From the NCBI RefSeq assembly GCF_013030265.1, contig NZ_WPZQ01000002.1:1-64000 (forward strand): a stretch of 64,000 bases of DNA. Direction: 5' to 3'. Below the pieces are notes generated by a model. It saw only the letters and a program-made list of their open reading frames with translations, searched no databases and had not been told where the DNA came from. The stretch comes from Ruegeria arenilitoris. Lineage in GTDB: Bacteria; Pseudomonadota; Alphaproteobacteria; Rhodobacterales; Rhodobacteraceae. Positions 15,941-25,139 of this stretch are shown piece after piece; the first letter of the stretch is position 1; each line of letters begins with the position of its first letter. The position numbers and the translations under genes were made by a program.

Positions 15941-16416
15941 TGACAGACGCAACCTTTGAAGAAGGGCGCGAAGCCCCCCTGAACCTTGGAGCCGAGGATG
16001 CTGATGACCTTGAGGTTATCTCGACCCTGACGCAGGACGCTGTGTTCCCGGTCACCGAGATGACATGGCGTGCCTCAGAACGTCGATTCGGGCTGTTGCT
16101 GAACCGCTTCCGCTGGGAAGACAAAGATGCCGCCGCGCGTCGCGGTCGGGCCTTTGAACGCGTGCAGTCGTTGCTGGTGTTTGATTCTGTGTTGTCTGTT
16201 GCGAGTCAGGGTATCGATCGCGGCGACAAGGACACCATACTGTCGTTGATGTCCGTTGACTTCGAGGCCGGAGAAGATGGCGCTGGTGAGGTTCTGCTGA
16301 CATTGGCCGGTGACGGTGCGATCCGTTTGTCGGTAGAAGCCATTGAAGTCACGCTCAAGGACGTCACACGCCCGTATCAGGCTCCGTCCGGGCAGGCTCC
16401 GCACCACCCGGAGTAA
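15940..16416 (+). CDS. DUF2948 family protein
   Basis: Soluble protein of 158 residues, recognised as the alphaproteobacterial DUF2948 family from its WRASERRFGLLLNRFRWED core and the VLTLAGDGAIRLSVEAIEVTLKDVTRPYQAPSG end. No function is established. It overlaps murA by one base and is followed immediately by a GNAT gene, so it is probably translated with murA. Confidence 0.82.
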   Translation: MTDATFEEGREAPLNLGAEDADDLEVISTLTQDAVFPVTEMTWRASERRFGLLLNRFRWEDKDAAARRGRAFERVQSLLVFDSVLSVASQGIDRGDKDTILSLMSVDFEAGEDGAGEVLLTLAGDGAIRLSVEAIEVTLKDVTRPYQAPSGQAPHHPE

Positions 16417-16938
16417 ATGCAAAACAAACGTGGCATATCGCAGGCATTTTCTGAAGTGCCCAAGGATTTGGTGCTGCGTCGTGCATCCGTTTTTGATGTA
16501 TTCGATCTGAGCCGGGTCCTGATCCGTTCGATTGCGCTGCTTTGTGAGATCGACCATCAGGGCGATCCGGAAAAAATCGCCCTTTGGACAGCCAATAAAG
16601 ATCCTGCCACGATCCGCGGGTGGATAGAGGCAGGTTCGCAGATCTGGCTGGCTGAAAACGGCGGACGTGTTGCCGCCGTTGGTGGATTGTTCGAAACAGG
16701 CAGGATTTCTTTGCTGTACGTTGATCCTGCACATACGGGGCAGGGCATCGGTTCTGCTTTGCTGAACCGGCTCGAGCACGAATTGGCATCTGTTGGTTGC
16801 AAAGAAGCACAGTTGGAGGCCACGCGTACGGCGAGAGAGTTTTATCTGGCCCGGGGCTGGCAGGACTCAGGCCAGAGCCAAGAATGGAACGGTATTCCAC
16901 AGCTCCCAATGCGCAAATCGCTGCACCTAGCGGACTGA
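16417..16938 (+). CDS. GNAT-family N-acetyltransferase
   Basis: 173 residues with a GNAT fold. The acetyl-CoA-binding motif A is LYVDPAHTGQGIGSALL (about residues 101-117), and the end has the usual AREFYLARGW strand. The substrate is unknown. It begins on the base after the DUF2948 stop and ends 59 nt before hisD. Confidence 0.86.
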   Translation: MQNKRGISQAFSEVPKDLVLRRASVFDVFDLSRVLIRSIALLCEIDHQGDPEKIALWTANKDPATIRGWIEAGSQIWLAENGGRVAAVGGLFETGRISLLYVDPAHTGQGIGSALLNRLEHELASVGCKEAQLEATRTAREFYLARGWQDSGQSQEWNGIPQLPMRKSLHLAD

Positions 16939-16997
16939 GGGTTGAGGCGCCAGCATCCCGGCGATATGACCCGTTCAAACGCCCGGAGTTGCAAATC

Positions 16998-18299
16998 ATG
17001 CCCGTTTTCCTCGACACGACCTCCTCTGATTTCGAAACCGCCTTTCAGACGCTCTTGTCAGCCAAGCGCGAAGACAGTCCCGATGTCGATGCAGTGGTCG
17101 CCGGGATCATTGATGATGTGCGCAGCCGGGGTGATGCTGCGGTCATTGAGTTGACGGCGAAATTTGACCGGCTGGAGCTGACACCGGCAACGATGGCCTT
17201 CAGCGCAGAAGAAATCTCTGATGCGGTCAGGCAGGTTTCGGATGAAGATCGCGACGCGCTGGAACTGGCGGCGGAACGCGTCCGCGCCTACCACGAAAAG
17301 CAACTGCCTTTGGATCACGAATGGACGGATGCAGCCGGTGCGACGTTGGGCTGGCGCTGGTCGGCAGTTTCTGCAGCAGGCCTTTATGTGCCGGGGGGTC
17401 TGGCGTCCTACCCCTCATCCGTATTGATGAACGCAATCCCGGCCAAGGTTGCGGGAGTTGAGCGTCTGGCGATTGCAGTTCCCACGCCGGATGGTCAGAT
17501 CAATCCGCTGGTGTTGTTGGCGGCTCAGCTTTCTGGTGTGGATGAAATCTATCGCATTGGCGGTGCGCAAGCGATTGCAGCTTTGGCGTATGGCACTGAA
17601 ACCATCGCTCCGGTCGACAAAATCACCGGACCGGGCAACGCTTTCGTTGCTGCGGCCAAGCGTCGGGTTTTCGGCAAGGTCGGCATCGATATGATCGCGG
17701 GGCCTTCAGAAATTCTGGTCATCGCTGACAAGGACAATGACCCGGACTGGATTGCACTGGATCTTATGAGCCAGGCCGAGCACGACGAAAGCGCGCAATC
17801 CATCCTGGTCACCGATGACGCCGCTTTTGGTGTGGCCGTCAGCGAAGCGGTCGAAAAGCGACTGCAAACGCTGCAGCGCCGGGATATAGCTGGGGCCAGC
17901 TGGCGTGATTTCGGCGCAGTCATTACTGTGCGAGACCTGGATGAAGCGGCGGCACTATCCAATAGAATTGCACCCGAACATCTGGAACTTTGCATTGCAG
18001 ACCCTGTCGCGCTGAGCAAGAAAACCGTGCATGCTGGCGCGATCTTCCTGGGCCAGTACACACCCGAAGCTATCGGTGACTATGTCGGCGGCCCCAACCA
18101 TGTGCTGCCCACCGCGCGTTCGGCCCGGTTCTCATCTGGCCTCAGCGTTATGGATTTCCTGAAGCGCACCACGCTCAGCCACATGACACCCGAAGCCCTG
18201 CGCGCCATTGGTCCTGCGGCCGAAAAGCTTGCGCAATCCGAGAGCCTTGAGGCACACGGACTGTCTGTGACAGCACGGTTGAAACGCCTGAACGGTTGA
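16998..18299 (+). CDS. hisD: Histidinol dehydrogenase
   Basis: Catalyses the last two oxidations of histidine synthesis (histidinol to histidine, NAD and Zn dependent). It has 433 residues from ATG 16998, which gives the usual MPVFLDTT start. Family segments include GLYVPGGLASYPSS, RIGGAQAIAALAYGTE, GPGNAFVAAAKR, MSQAEHDESAQ (zinc ligand region) and YVGGPNHVLPTARSARF. UPF0262 and phosphatase genes follow, an order common in this group. Confidence 0.97.
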   Translation: MPVFLDTTSSDFETAFQTLLSAKREDSPDVDAVVAGIIDDVRSRGDAAVIELTAKFDRLELTPATMAFSAEEISDAVRQVSDEDRDALELAAERVRAYHEKQLPLDHEWTDAAGATLGWRWSAVSAAGLYVPGGLASYPSSVLMNAIPAKVAGVERLAIAVPTPDGQINPLVLLAAQLSGVDEIYRIGGAQAIAALAYGTETIAPVDKITGPGNAFVAAAKRRVFGKVGIDMIAGPSEILVIADKDNDPDWIALDLMSQAEHDESAQSILVTDDAAFGVAVSEAVEKRLQTLQRRDIAGASWRDFGAVITVRDLDEAAALSNRIAPEHLELCIADPVALSKKTVHAGAIFLGQYTPEAIGDYVGGPNHVLPTARSARFSSGLSVMDFLKRTTLSHMTPEALRAIGPAAEKLAQSESLEAHGLSVTARLKRLNG

Positions 18300-18395
18300 C
18301 CCAACGCAACAGTGAGGCGCGCAGCTGCATCTGCGCGTTGCCCATCTGAAAACGTTGATATAGGTCTGTCATGACCTGATCGGACCCTTGGAAAC

Positions 18396-18875
18396 ATGAC
18401 CCGAATTTCGCACATCGAACTGGACGACCGAAATCTGCCACCTCCGACACCGGAGATCGAGCAGGAGCGCAAGGTTGCGATCTATGATCTGCTCGAAGAG
18501 AACTCGTTCGCGTTGCCGAAACGGGATGATCGTGTTGTGCCCGAGGGTCCCTATCACGTACAGCTGTCGATCCGCGACAAGCGATTGGTTTTTGATATCG
18601 CGACTGAAGAAAGCGAAAAGGCGGCCGAGTTTCACTTGTCGCTTGGGCCGTTCCGGCAGGTGGTCAAAGACTATTTCCAAATCTGCGAAAGCTATTTCAA
18701 CGCGGTGAAAACTCTGCCGCCCAGCCAGATCGAAACCATCGACATGGCGCGCCGGGGCATTCACAACGAAGGCAGTCGTGTGTTGCAGGAACGTCTGGAC
18801 GGCAAGGCCGAAATCGACACTGATACTGCGCGTCGTCTTTTCACCCTGATCTGCGTTTTGCACTTTGGAGGGTGA
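18396..18875 (+). CDS. UPF0262 family protein
   Basis: 159-residue soluble protein of unknown function, recognised as UPF0262 by its RISHIELDDRNLPPPTPEIEQER-type start and the FHLSLGPFRQVVKDYF and IDMARRGIHNEG segments. It lies about 100 nt after hisD and 3 nt before the phosphatase gene, so it is probably cotranscribed with the latter. Confidence 0.88.
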   Translation: MTRISHIELDDRNLPPPTPEIEQERKVAIYDLLEENSFALPKRDDRVVPEGPYHVQLSIRDKRLVFDIATEESEKAAEFHLSLGPFRQVVKDYFQICESYFNAVKTLPPSQIETIDMARRGIHNEGSRVLQERLDGKAEIDTDTARRLFTLICVLHFGG

Positions 18876-18878
18876 CGC

Positions 18879-19337
18879 GTGAAGCCTTTGCCGCAATCGG
18901 TCCTGTTTTGTTGTGACCATAACGCGGTTCGGTCACCTATGGCCGAAGGGATCATGAAGAAATTCTATGGCACGGGCACCTATGTTCAATCTGCCGGTGT
19001 GCACAATGATCTCGAAATAGATGGCTTTAGTATCGCTGCCTGTCAGGAGATTGATGTCGAGTTGTCTCGTCACCGCTCGCGCTCCTTCGATGAGATGGAG
19101 GAATGGGGCGACGATCTGAGTTCCTTTGATCTGATCGTCGCGCTTTCGCCGGCGAGCCAGAGAAAAGCGCTGGAACTGACCCGGTTTTTTCATCTGGATG
19201 TCGATTATTGGCCAATAATGGACCCTACTGGACTGGGCGAGACACGGGATCAGAAGCTACACCACTACCGTCAGACCCGCGATCAGATCATCAAACATCT
19301 TAAGGATCGCTGGGGTGAACCTACGGAGATCGCATGA
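18879..19337 (+). CDS. Low-molecular-weight phosphatase family protein
   Basis: 152 residues starting at GTG 18879. The P-loop CCDHNAVRSPMAEG near residue 10 corresponds to the C-x5-R-S/T phosphate-binding loop shared by low-molecular-weight tyrosine phosphatases and arsenate reductases. No second or third redox cysteine pair typical of ArsC is evident, so phosphatase is preferred. It overlaps the next gene by 4 nt (ATGA). Confidence 0.83.
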   Translation: MKPLPQSVLFCCDHNAVRSPMAEGIMKKFYGTGTYVQSAGVHNDLEIDGFSIAACQEIDVELSRHRSRSFDEMEEWGDDLSSFDLIVALSPASQRKALELTRFFHLDVDYWPIMDPTGLGETRDQKLHHYRQTRDQIIKHLKDRWGEPTEIA

Positions 19338-19732
19338 ACCAGACTGTCAAAACCTATTTCGATGCCTTCAATGCCGGTGATGTTGAAGGCATGCTGGAAT
19401 GCTTGTCTGATGACGTAGCCCATCACGTGAACGAGGGCCAAATTCGGACCGGTAAGGACAAGTTCGCGGAATTTTGTGCCCACATGAACCGGTGCTACAA
19501 AGAAAACCTCACGGATATTGTGGTGTTCGAGGCTGAAAACAGCACCCGCGCGGCAGCAGAGTTCATCGTGAACGGCACCTATCTGGAAACGGATGCAGGA
19601 CTGCCTGAGGCGCATGGACAGACTTACCGTCTGCCAGCGGGATCATTCTTTAACCTGAAGGACGGCAAGATCACACGGGTAACGACCTTCTACAATCTGG
19701 CGGATTGGGTAAAGCAGGTCTCCAATGGCTAA
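19334..19732 (+). CDS. NTF2-like (SnoaL/ketosteroid isomerase-like) protein
   Basis: 132 residues with the typical opening YFDAFNAGDVEGMLECLSDDV and closing GKITRVTTFYNLADWVKQV of the NTF2-like fold. Members are small-molecule isomerases, cyclases or binding proteins, and the role here is unknown. It overlaps its neighbours at both ends (4 and 8 nt) within an apparent operon from UPF0262 to the GNAT gene. Confidence 0.82.
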   Translation: MNQTVKTYFDAFNAGDVEGMLECLSDDVAHHVNEGQIRTGKDKFAEFCAHMNRCYKENLTDIVVFEAENSTRAAAEFIVNGTYLETDAGLPEAHGQTYRLPAGSFFNLKDGKITRVTTFYNLADWVKQVSNG

Positions 19733-20318
19733 GGTCACCGACGTCCACGCCCTGACCGGTTCCACGTTGGCAGGGGCGCTGGACGACGTGGCACGTCTAC
19801 GGATCGCGGTGTTCCGCGCATGGCCCTATCTCTATGATGGTGATCTGGAATACGAACGCAGGTACCTGCAATCCTATCGTGACAGCGACAAAGCTATCGT
19901 GGTTGGCGCCTTTGATGGCGATCGTCTGATCGGTGCGTCGACAGGCGCGCCCCTGACAGATCACGCCGACGATTTCGCCGCTGCTTTCGAAGGCTGGGGG
20001 CTGGATTTGGCCGAGATATTCTATTGTGCTGAATCCGTGCTGTTGCCCGAGTATCGGGGGCAGGGTGTCGGCCACAGGTTCTTTGATCTGAGAGAAGCGC
20101 ATGCGCGGAGCTTGGGGTTCGGGAAATGCGCTTTCTGTGCTGTTCAGAGGCCGCAAGATCACCCGATGCGCCCCGCCAGCTATCGCCCGCTGGATGAATT
20201 CTGGCGCGCACGAGGATATGAAAAGCTGACGGGTGTGGTGGCCCAGTTCTCGTGGAAAGATCTGGGTGACAAGGACGAAACGCTTAAACCTCTACAGTTC
20301 TGGATACGCGATTTGTGA
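19725..20318 (+). CDS. GNAT-family N-acetyltransferase
   Basis: 197 residues. The acetyl-CoA motif is VLLPEYRGQGVGHRFFDLREAHAR (given here as family motif A around residues 105-125), preceded by a beta strand holding EIFYCAESV. The substrate is unknown. Last gene of the overlapping run that starts near 18396; 259 nt without a gene follow. Confidence 0.83.
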   Translation: MAKVTDVHALTGSTLAGALDDVARLRIAVFRAWPYLYDGDLEYERRYLQSYRDSDKAIVVGAFDGDRLIGASTGAPLTDHADDFAAAFEGWGLDLAEIFYCAESVLLPEYRGQGVGHRFFDLREAHARSLGFGKCAFCAVQRPQDHPMRPASYRPLDEFWRARGYEKLTGVVAQFSWKDLGDKDETLKPLQFWIRDL

Positions 20319-20532
20319 ATAGAACATGGTCGGCCTGGAATCATACGTGTCGTGACCTGCAATCGTTGAGCTAAACTCACACTATGCTGATCGGAAAATA
20401 CTCTTGCTGTCCCTTGAAATACTGAGATGCGATAAGCCTTCACGGACACTTGCGTGTCTTTCATTCAAAATTGATCTTAGTGACGTCCCGTCACCCAACT
20501 AGACAGGATCAGTGCAGCTAAGACATCCTCTT

Positions 20533-20545
20533 GTTAAACGTTAAC
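20533..20545. promoter_or_regulatory. Short palindrome upstream of acyl-CoA dehydrogenase
   Basis: GTTAA-ACG-TTAAC is a perfect inverted repeat 32 nt before the acyl-CoA dehydrogenase ATG, in a position where an operator could lie. Fatty-acid regulators use such sites, but the match to any known regulator is not established. Confidence 0.3.
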
Positions 20546-20577
20546 CTCGGTTCGTGGGGGCAGGGAGGAATTTGATA

Positions 20578-21810
20578 ATGATGTCATTTGGACTGCGCGA
20601 GGAAAATCGCGCTCTGCTACAACGCGTGACTGAGATGATACGCGATGAGATCATGCCGCTTGAGGAAGAATACCACGCGGAAATCAATAAAGGTGACCGC
20701 TGGCAGTACACGGAACGGCAGGCCGAAATTCTCGAAGGGCTGAAAGCCAAGGCCAAGGCAGCGGGTTTGTGGAACTTCTGGCTAACCGACAGTGACAAAG
20801 GGTTTGGCCTGACAACGGTGGAATACGCCTATTTTGCCGAGGAAATGGGCAAAACGCCACTTGGGGCCGAAGTGTTCAACTGCTCGGCTCCGGACACCGG
20901 CAACATGGAAGTGTTCGAACGTTACGGCACCGAGAAGATGAAAGAGCAATGGCTCAAGCCTTTGCTCGATGGCCAGATCCGATCGGCCTATCTGATGACA
21001 GAGCCGGATGTTGCCTCATCTGACGCGACCAATATCTCAATGTCCTGCGTGCGGGATGGCGATGAGTATGTTTTGAACGGTGAGAAATGGTGGGCTTCCG
21101 GTGCCGGTGATCCGCGATGCAAAGTTTACATCGTGATGGTCAAAACTGGTGGAGACGATCTGCCGGTACACAAACGGCAATCGATGATTGTTGTACCCGC
21201 CGATACCCCGGGGATCGAGATTCTGCGGCCTATGGAGGTTTACGGCCACGACGATGCGCCGCACGGGCACATGCATATTCGATTTACCAACGTTCGGGTT
21301 CCAACCGAGAATATCCTGCTGGGTGAAGGCCGAGGTTTCGAGATTGCGCAGGGTCGTTTGGGGCCGGGCCGCATTCATCACTGCATGCGCGCAATCGGTC
21401 AGTCCGAAATCGCGCTGGAGCAGATGTGTAAACGCTCCCTGCAGAGAGAGGCTTTCGGGAAGAAACTTGCTCAGCTGGGCGCCAATTTCGACATCATCGC
21501 CGAGTGCCGGATGGAGATTGAGATGGCCAGACTTTTGTGCCTCAAGGCGGCCTGGTACATGGATCAGGGAGATGCACGGGCGGCAGCGCCGTGGATCAGC
21601 CAAATCAAAGTTGTTGCCCCGCGTGTTGCACTCAAGGTTATCGACGAATCCGTTCAGATGTTCGGAGCGCAGGGGATCAGTCAGGATACGCCACTCGCGT
21701 CGGCATGGACACACGTCCGGACACTGCGGTTGGCCGACGGGCCGGATGCTGTTCACCGTCGTCAGGTGGCGCGGGCAGAACTGAAGAAATACACTCAGGA
21801 AAAGATCTGA
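20578..21810 (+). CDS. Acyl-CoA dehydrogenase family protein
   Basis: FAD enzyme of about 410 residues that oxidises acyl-CoA to enoyl-CoA. ATG 20578 follows AGGGAGGA; a second ATG is adjacent. Segments typical of the family include LMTEPDVASSDATN, GEKWWASGAGDP, GRGFEIAQGRLGPGRIHHCMR and MFGAQGISQDTPLA near the C-terminus. Its length is like the ACAD10/11-type or short-chain members. The following thioesterase gene (13 nt away) suggests joint action on an acyl-CoA. Confidence 0.92.
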   Translation: MMSFGLREENRALLQRVTEMIRDEIMPLEEEYHAEINKGDRWQYTERQAEILEGLKAKAKAAGLWNFWLTDSDKGFGLTTVEYAYFAEEMGKTPLGAEVFNCSAPDTGNMEVFERYGTEKMKEQWLKPLLDGQIRSAYLMTEPDVASSDATNISMSCVRDGDEYVLNGEKWWASGAGDPRCKVYIVMVKTGGDDLPVHKRQSMIVVPADTPGIEILRPMEVYGHDDAPHGHMHIRFTNVRVPTENILLGEGRGFEIAQGRLGPGRIHHCMRAIGQSEIALEQMCKRSLQREAFGKKLAQLGANFDIIAECRMEIEMARLLCLKAAWYMDQGDARAAAPWISQIKVVAPRVALKVIDESVQMFGAQGISQDTPLASAWTHVRTLRLADGPDAVHRRQVARAELKKYTQEKI

Positions 21811-21823
21811 GGTTTAGAGACAA

Positions 21824-22627
21824 ATGATGCAACCAGACCTGAAAGAGCAGGCCTATTTTCACACCAGCACTGACGGTGCCTTTGTCGGCAACGATCCGGT
21901 GCGTGGCCCATGGTCGGCAGATCATTGTCACGCCGGGCCCGTGACGGGTCTGATTGCGCGTGCAGCCGAAACCGAAGTCGGCCCTGAGAAAATGCTGACC
22001 CGGCTGACGGTGGATTTGCTACGCCCCTTGCCGCTGGCCGGATTGAGGGTTGCGGCTGAAACCACGCGGCATACCCGGACGCTCGCCACGACACGGGTGA
22101 CGGTGCATGATCTGGATGACACGTTATGTGCGACGGCGACAACCATGCATCTGGTTCGCAAGGAACTGGGCAACGTTCCGAATGCAAGCCTCAACTCGCT
22201 GGACCTTAACAATGTCGTTGATGGGCCTTTCCCAATTCGTCAGATGCGCCATGATCTGCCCGGCTTTGCGCATTTCACCGAAGTTGCATATCCCGCGGGC
22301 GGCAATCAGGGGCCGGGCCCCAAGGCGATCTGGATGCGCACACCTGCCTTGCTTGAAGGAGAGACGCCATCCCCGATTCAGGCACTGTGCCCCCTGGCGG
22401 ATTGCGGCAATGGTATCTCATGGAATGCACCGCCGACTGAAATGGGGTTCATGAACACCGATCTGACGGTACATATTCACCGAGAGCCCGTCTCGGAATG
22501 GTTGGCCTCTGACTCAGTATCCCACTGGCATTCGTCGGGGATCGGGATGTCACAATCAGTGCTCTATGACACCGAAGGGCCGGTTGGGACGGCGCTGCAA
22601 ACTCTGGTTCTGTTCCCGCCGGGGTAG
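21824..22627 (+). CDS. Acyl-CoA thioesterase-like (double hot-dog) protein
   Basis: 267 residues with an N-terminal hot-dog region (GPWSADHCHAGPVTGLIARAAE ... RLTVDLLRPLPLAG) and a second half (SWNAPPTEMGFMNTDLTVHIHREP) as in TesB-like or thioesterase-superfamily proteins with two fused hot-dog domains. It probably hydrolyses an acyl-CoA made or used by the neighbouring dehydrogenase, which is inferred from linkage. Confidence 0.8.
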   Translation: MMQPDLKEQAYFHTSTDGAFVGNDPVRGPWSADHCHAGPVTGLIARAAETEVGPEKMLTRLTVDLLRPLPLAGLRVAAETTRHTRTLATTRVTVHDLDDTLCATATTMHLVRKELGNVPNASLNSLDLNNVVDGPFPIRQMRHDLPGFAHFTEVAYPAGGNQGPGPKAIWMRTPALLEGETPSPIQALCPLADCGNGISWNAPPTEMGFMNTDLTVHIHREPVSEWLASDSVSHWHSSGIGMSQSVLYDTEGPVGTALQTLVLFPPG

Positions 22628-22700
22628 GCCGTTGGCTGGTTTTTGCGTCATTGCAGTGAAACACGTTGCCGCCATCCCCTGTGCACCCTATCTTCCCGTC

Positions 22701-23348
22701 ATGCGTTGGCTGACCACATTACTGACCTGCTGTCTGCCGATTTCGGCAACCGCACACCCGCACGTCTTTATCGACACCGGGCTTGAGTTCATTGTTGACG
22801 ACGCCGGTCAGTTGACCCATGTGCGCGTAACTTGGGTATATGACGAATTCTACTCGCTGTTGGTTCTGGAAGATATGAAACTGGATCAGGATGCCGATGG
22901 TGTCCTGACTGATGCCGAGGAACAGGTGCTGGCCGGTTTTGATGCGCAATGGGTCGAAGGATATAACGGCGATCTGGTTGTTCAGGCAGATGGAACCAAT
23001 GTGCCACTTTCTGGCCCAATGGAGCCTCATGCAACCACCGAAGACGGGCGGATTGTAACCACACATCTGCGCGCGGTCGAAGATGGGTTTGTCCCGGCCA
23101 CCGCATTGTCAGCCAAACCTTTCGACGAGACGTATTACACTGCTTACGAGGTCACGCGCCCTGTCACGGTTTCGGGACCTGACACCTGTAAGGTCGAACG
23201 CTTTGATCCGGATATCGACGGGCAGCTCGCCCAGATGCAGGCCTTTTTGTTGACGTTGGATGCCGACTACGACCTCGAAGAAAATGACATCCCGCTTGTC
23301 GGCGAGAACTTTGCGACCGAGATTCGTGTTTCATGTCCAAATACCTGA
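22701..23348 (+). CDS. DUF1007 family periplasmic protein
   Basis: 215 residues from ATG 22701, which yields a signal peptide (MRWLTTLLTCCLPISATAHP). The mature protein begins with the HPHVFIDTGLEFI segment typical of DUF1007 and keeps TWVYDEFYSLL. DUF1007 genes are commonly paired with NicO/RcnA-type exporters, as here: its stop overlaps the exporter start by 16 nt. It may deliver or bind nickel or cobalt in the periplasm; this is inference from linkage. Confidence 0.86.
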   Translation: MRWLTTLLTCCLPISATAHPHVFIDTGLEFIVDDAGQLTHVRVTWVYDEFYSLLVLEDMKLDQDADGVLTDAEEQVLAGFDAQWVEGYNGDLVVQADGTNVPLSGPMEPHATTEDGRIVTTHLRAVEDGFVPATALSAKPFDETYYTAYEVTRPVTVSGPDTCKVERFDPDIDGQLAQMQAFLLTLDADYDLEENDIPLVGENFATEIRVSCPNT

Positions 23349-24271
23349 TTGTACCGGTAGCCCTGGCGTGTGGATTGCTGCTGTGGTTCTGGGGCAGTGG
23401 CGGGTTCGATCACCTTGCCGCGTGGGCGGCGGGCGAACAGCGTGAATTCCAGAACCAGATCGCACGATCCCTGCGTGCTGCGCGGGCGAAACAGCCCGAA
23501 GCTGTTGCAACCTTATTGACGGTCTGCTTTGCCTACGGGTTTTTCCACGCAATAGGACCGGGCCACGGTAAGGTGTTGATCGGCGGCTATGGTTTGGGTC
23601 GCCGGGTCGCGTTCTGGCGTCTGTCTGCCATCAGCGTATTGTCCAGTCTGGGGCAGGCGGTGACGGCCATCGTTTTGGTCTATGCCGGGGTGTTGGTTTT
23701 CCAAATGTCCCGAGAAAGCCTTGTCGGAACAACAGAGCAGGTGATGGCACCAATCAGCTACGGCGCAATCGCAGCTATTGGTTTGTGGCTGGTCTTTCGC
23801 GCGTTGCGCAGCTTTGCAAGACGGCAGCGCAATGAGAACTCACACAACCATCATCACCATCATGAACATGATCACCACGATCATCATCACCACGACCATG
23901 AGGTCTGTTCAGATTGCGGTCATCGCCATGGTCCAACCGCCGAAGAAGTGGCTCAGGTTGGGAGTCTGCGCGAGGCAATGGTCCTGATCGCAGGTATCGC
24001 CGCCCGCCCTTGTACTGGAGCTTTGTTTGTCCTCATCCTGACATGGCAAATGGGTATCGCGATGGTAGGAATTGCAGGTGCCTTTTCTATGGCGCTGGGC
24101 ACAGCATTGGTCACGACCTTGGTGGGGTGGACGTCATTTGGATTGCGCGGAGGGCTGTTGGCATCAGCTTCGGCGACCCGTTTTGCATCCGTGCTGGCGC
24201 CGACTATCGAATTGGTTGCCGGACTGATCATTGCAGTGATCGCGGGCGGCCTTTTGCTGCGCGCGATTTGA
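23333..24271 (+). CDS. Nickel/cobalt efflux transporter (NicO/RcnA-like)
   Basis: Inner-membrane protein of 312 residues with about six membrane segments. The conserved FHAIGPGHGKVLIGGY motif follows the first one. A cytoplasmic or periplasmic loop around residues 165-200 is extremely His-rich (HNHHHHHEHDHHDHHHHDHE, then CSDCGHRHG), a metal-binding trait of RcnA-like exporters. The later ARPCTGALFVLILTWQMG motif is also family-typical. The DUF1007 gene overlaps its start. Confidence 0.9.
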   Translation: MSKYLIVPVALACGLLLWFWGSGGFDHLAAWAAGEQREFQNQIARSLRAARAKQPEAVATLLTVCFAYGFFHAIGPGHGKVLIGGYGLGRRVAFWRLSAISVLSSLGQAVTAIVLVYAGVLVFQMSRESLVGTTEQVMAPISYGAIAAIGLWLVFRALRSFARRQRNENSHNHHHHHEHDHHDHHHHDHEVCSDCGHRHGPTAEEVAQVGSLREAMVLIAGIAARPCTGALFVLILTWQMGIAMVGIAGAFSMALGTALVTTLVGWTSFGLRGGLLASASATRFASVLAPTIELVAGLIIAVIAGGLLLRAI

Positions 24272-24272
24272 T

Positions 24273-25040
24273 TCAGTCAAAAACAGCCTCAGGATACCCA
24301 ACCCGCGCGAGGTAGAGGCCTTGCGGAGGGCAGACCGGGCCACAAGCTGCTCGATCAGTTGCTTCCAGCGCATGGCGTACATCTGCCGGGCTCCATGCAC
24401 CTGCACCGACCCGCTCCAGCGTGCCGACAAAGCTACGCACCTGATTGTGCAGGAATGACCGTGCGCGGACGTGAAAATGTACTTCGGGACCGGAAAAGCC
24501 CTGAACCTGCCCGACACGCAATTCATCCAGTGTTTTGACCGGGCTCGCAGCCTGGCAGATGGAGGAGCGGAAAGTTGTGAAATCATGCCGTCCTATCAGC
24601 ATGTCCGCCCCGGCCTGCATCGCATCCACATCCAGCCGATGATTGATCTGCCAGACCTGACCCTTGTCATGGGTTGCAGGTGCGCGACGCATCAGGATGC
24701 GGAACAGGTATTGCCGCTCGAGCGCAGAAAAGCGGGCATGCCAGTCGTCATCCACGCGCGCTGCCTTAATGATGGCGACAGGCTGCGGCTTGAGGTGATA
24801 GTTCAGCGCCTCAGACAGGCGGAACGGATCCCACTCTTTTTCAAGATCGCAATGAGCCACTTGTCCCAACGCATGAACGCCCGCATCGGTACGACCGGCA
24901 GCCGCGATGGTATGCTCGCCGGGTTGAAGGCGTGACAGGGCCTGTTCGATAGCGCCCTGCACGGACGGCAGCTCTTTTTGCCGTTGCCATCCGGCAAACG
25001 GTTCCCCTTGGTATTCGACTTTCAACGCGTATCTGGGCAT
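24273..25040 (-). CDS. truA: tRNA pseudouridine(38-40) synthase
   Basis: Converts uridines 38-40 of the tRNA anticodon arm to pseudouridine. It has 255 residues from the Met giving [21 protein letters not shown], the standard TruA start; an upstream Met at 25061 is less likely. The catalytic Asp is in [18 protein letters not shown], and [13 protein letters not shown] is the usual C-terminal motif. Convergent with the NicO gene (one-base gap between stop codons). Confidence 0.96.
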   Translation of the reverse strand: MPRYALKVEYQGEPFAGWQRQKELPSVQGAIEQALSRLQPGEHTIAAAGRTDAGVHALGQVAHCDLEKEWDPFRLSEALNYHLKPQPVAIIKAARVDDDWHARFSALERQYLFRILMRRAPATHDKGQVWQINHRLDVDAMQAGADMLIGRHDFTTFRSSICQAASPVKTLDELRVGQVQGFSGPEVHFHVRARSFLHNQVRSFVGTLERVGAGAWSPADVRHALEATDRAACGPVCPPQGLYLARVGYPEAVFD

Positions 25041-25139
25041 GAGGCGCTGGTATCGCGACACGCGGGTTCGGGCAAGGGCTGGATGGACAAAAGCTCTGGC
25101 AAGTCCTGCGACCTCTACCTATCTTGGAAAAAACGATAA

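Noticed and set aside
18318..18337. GC-rich hairpin after hisD as a terminator
   Set aside because: CGCGCAG/CTGCGCG forms a stem but has no T-run after it.
23838..23926. CAT-rich repeat as a microsatellite or CRISPR-like array
   Set aside because: It codes in frame for the His-rich metal-binding loop of the nickel/cobalt exporter.
24268..24281. FNR-like TTGATTCAGTCAA sequence
   Set aside because: It lies across the two convergent stop codons of the NicO and truA genes, where no promoter is expected.
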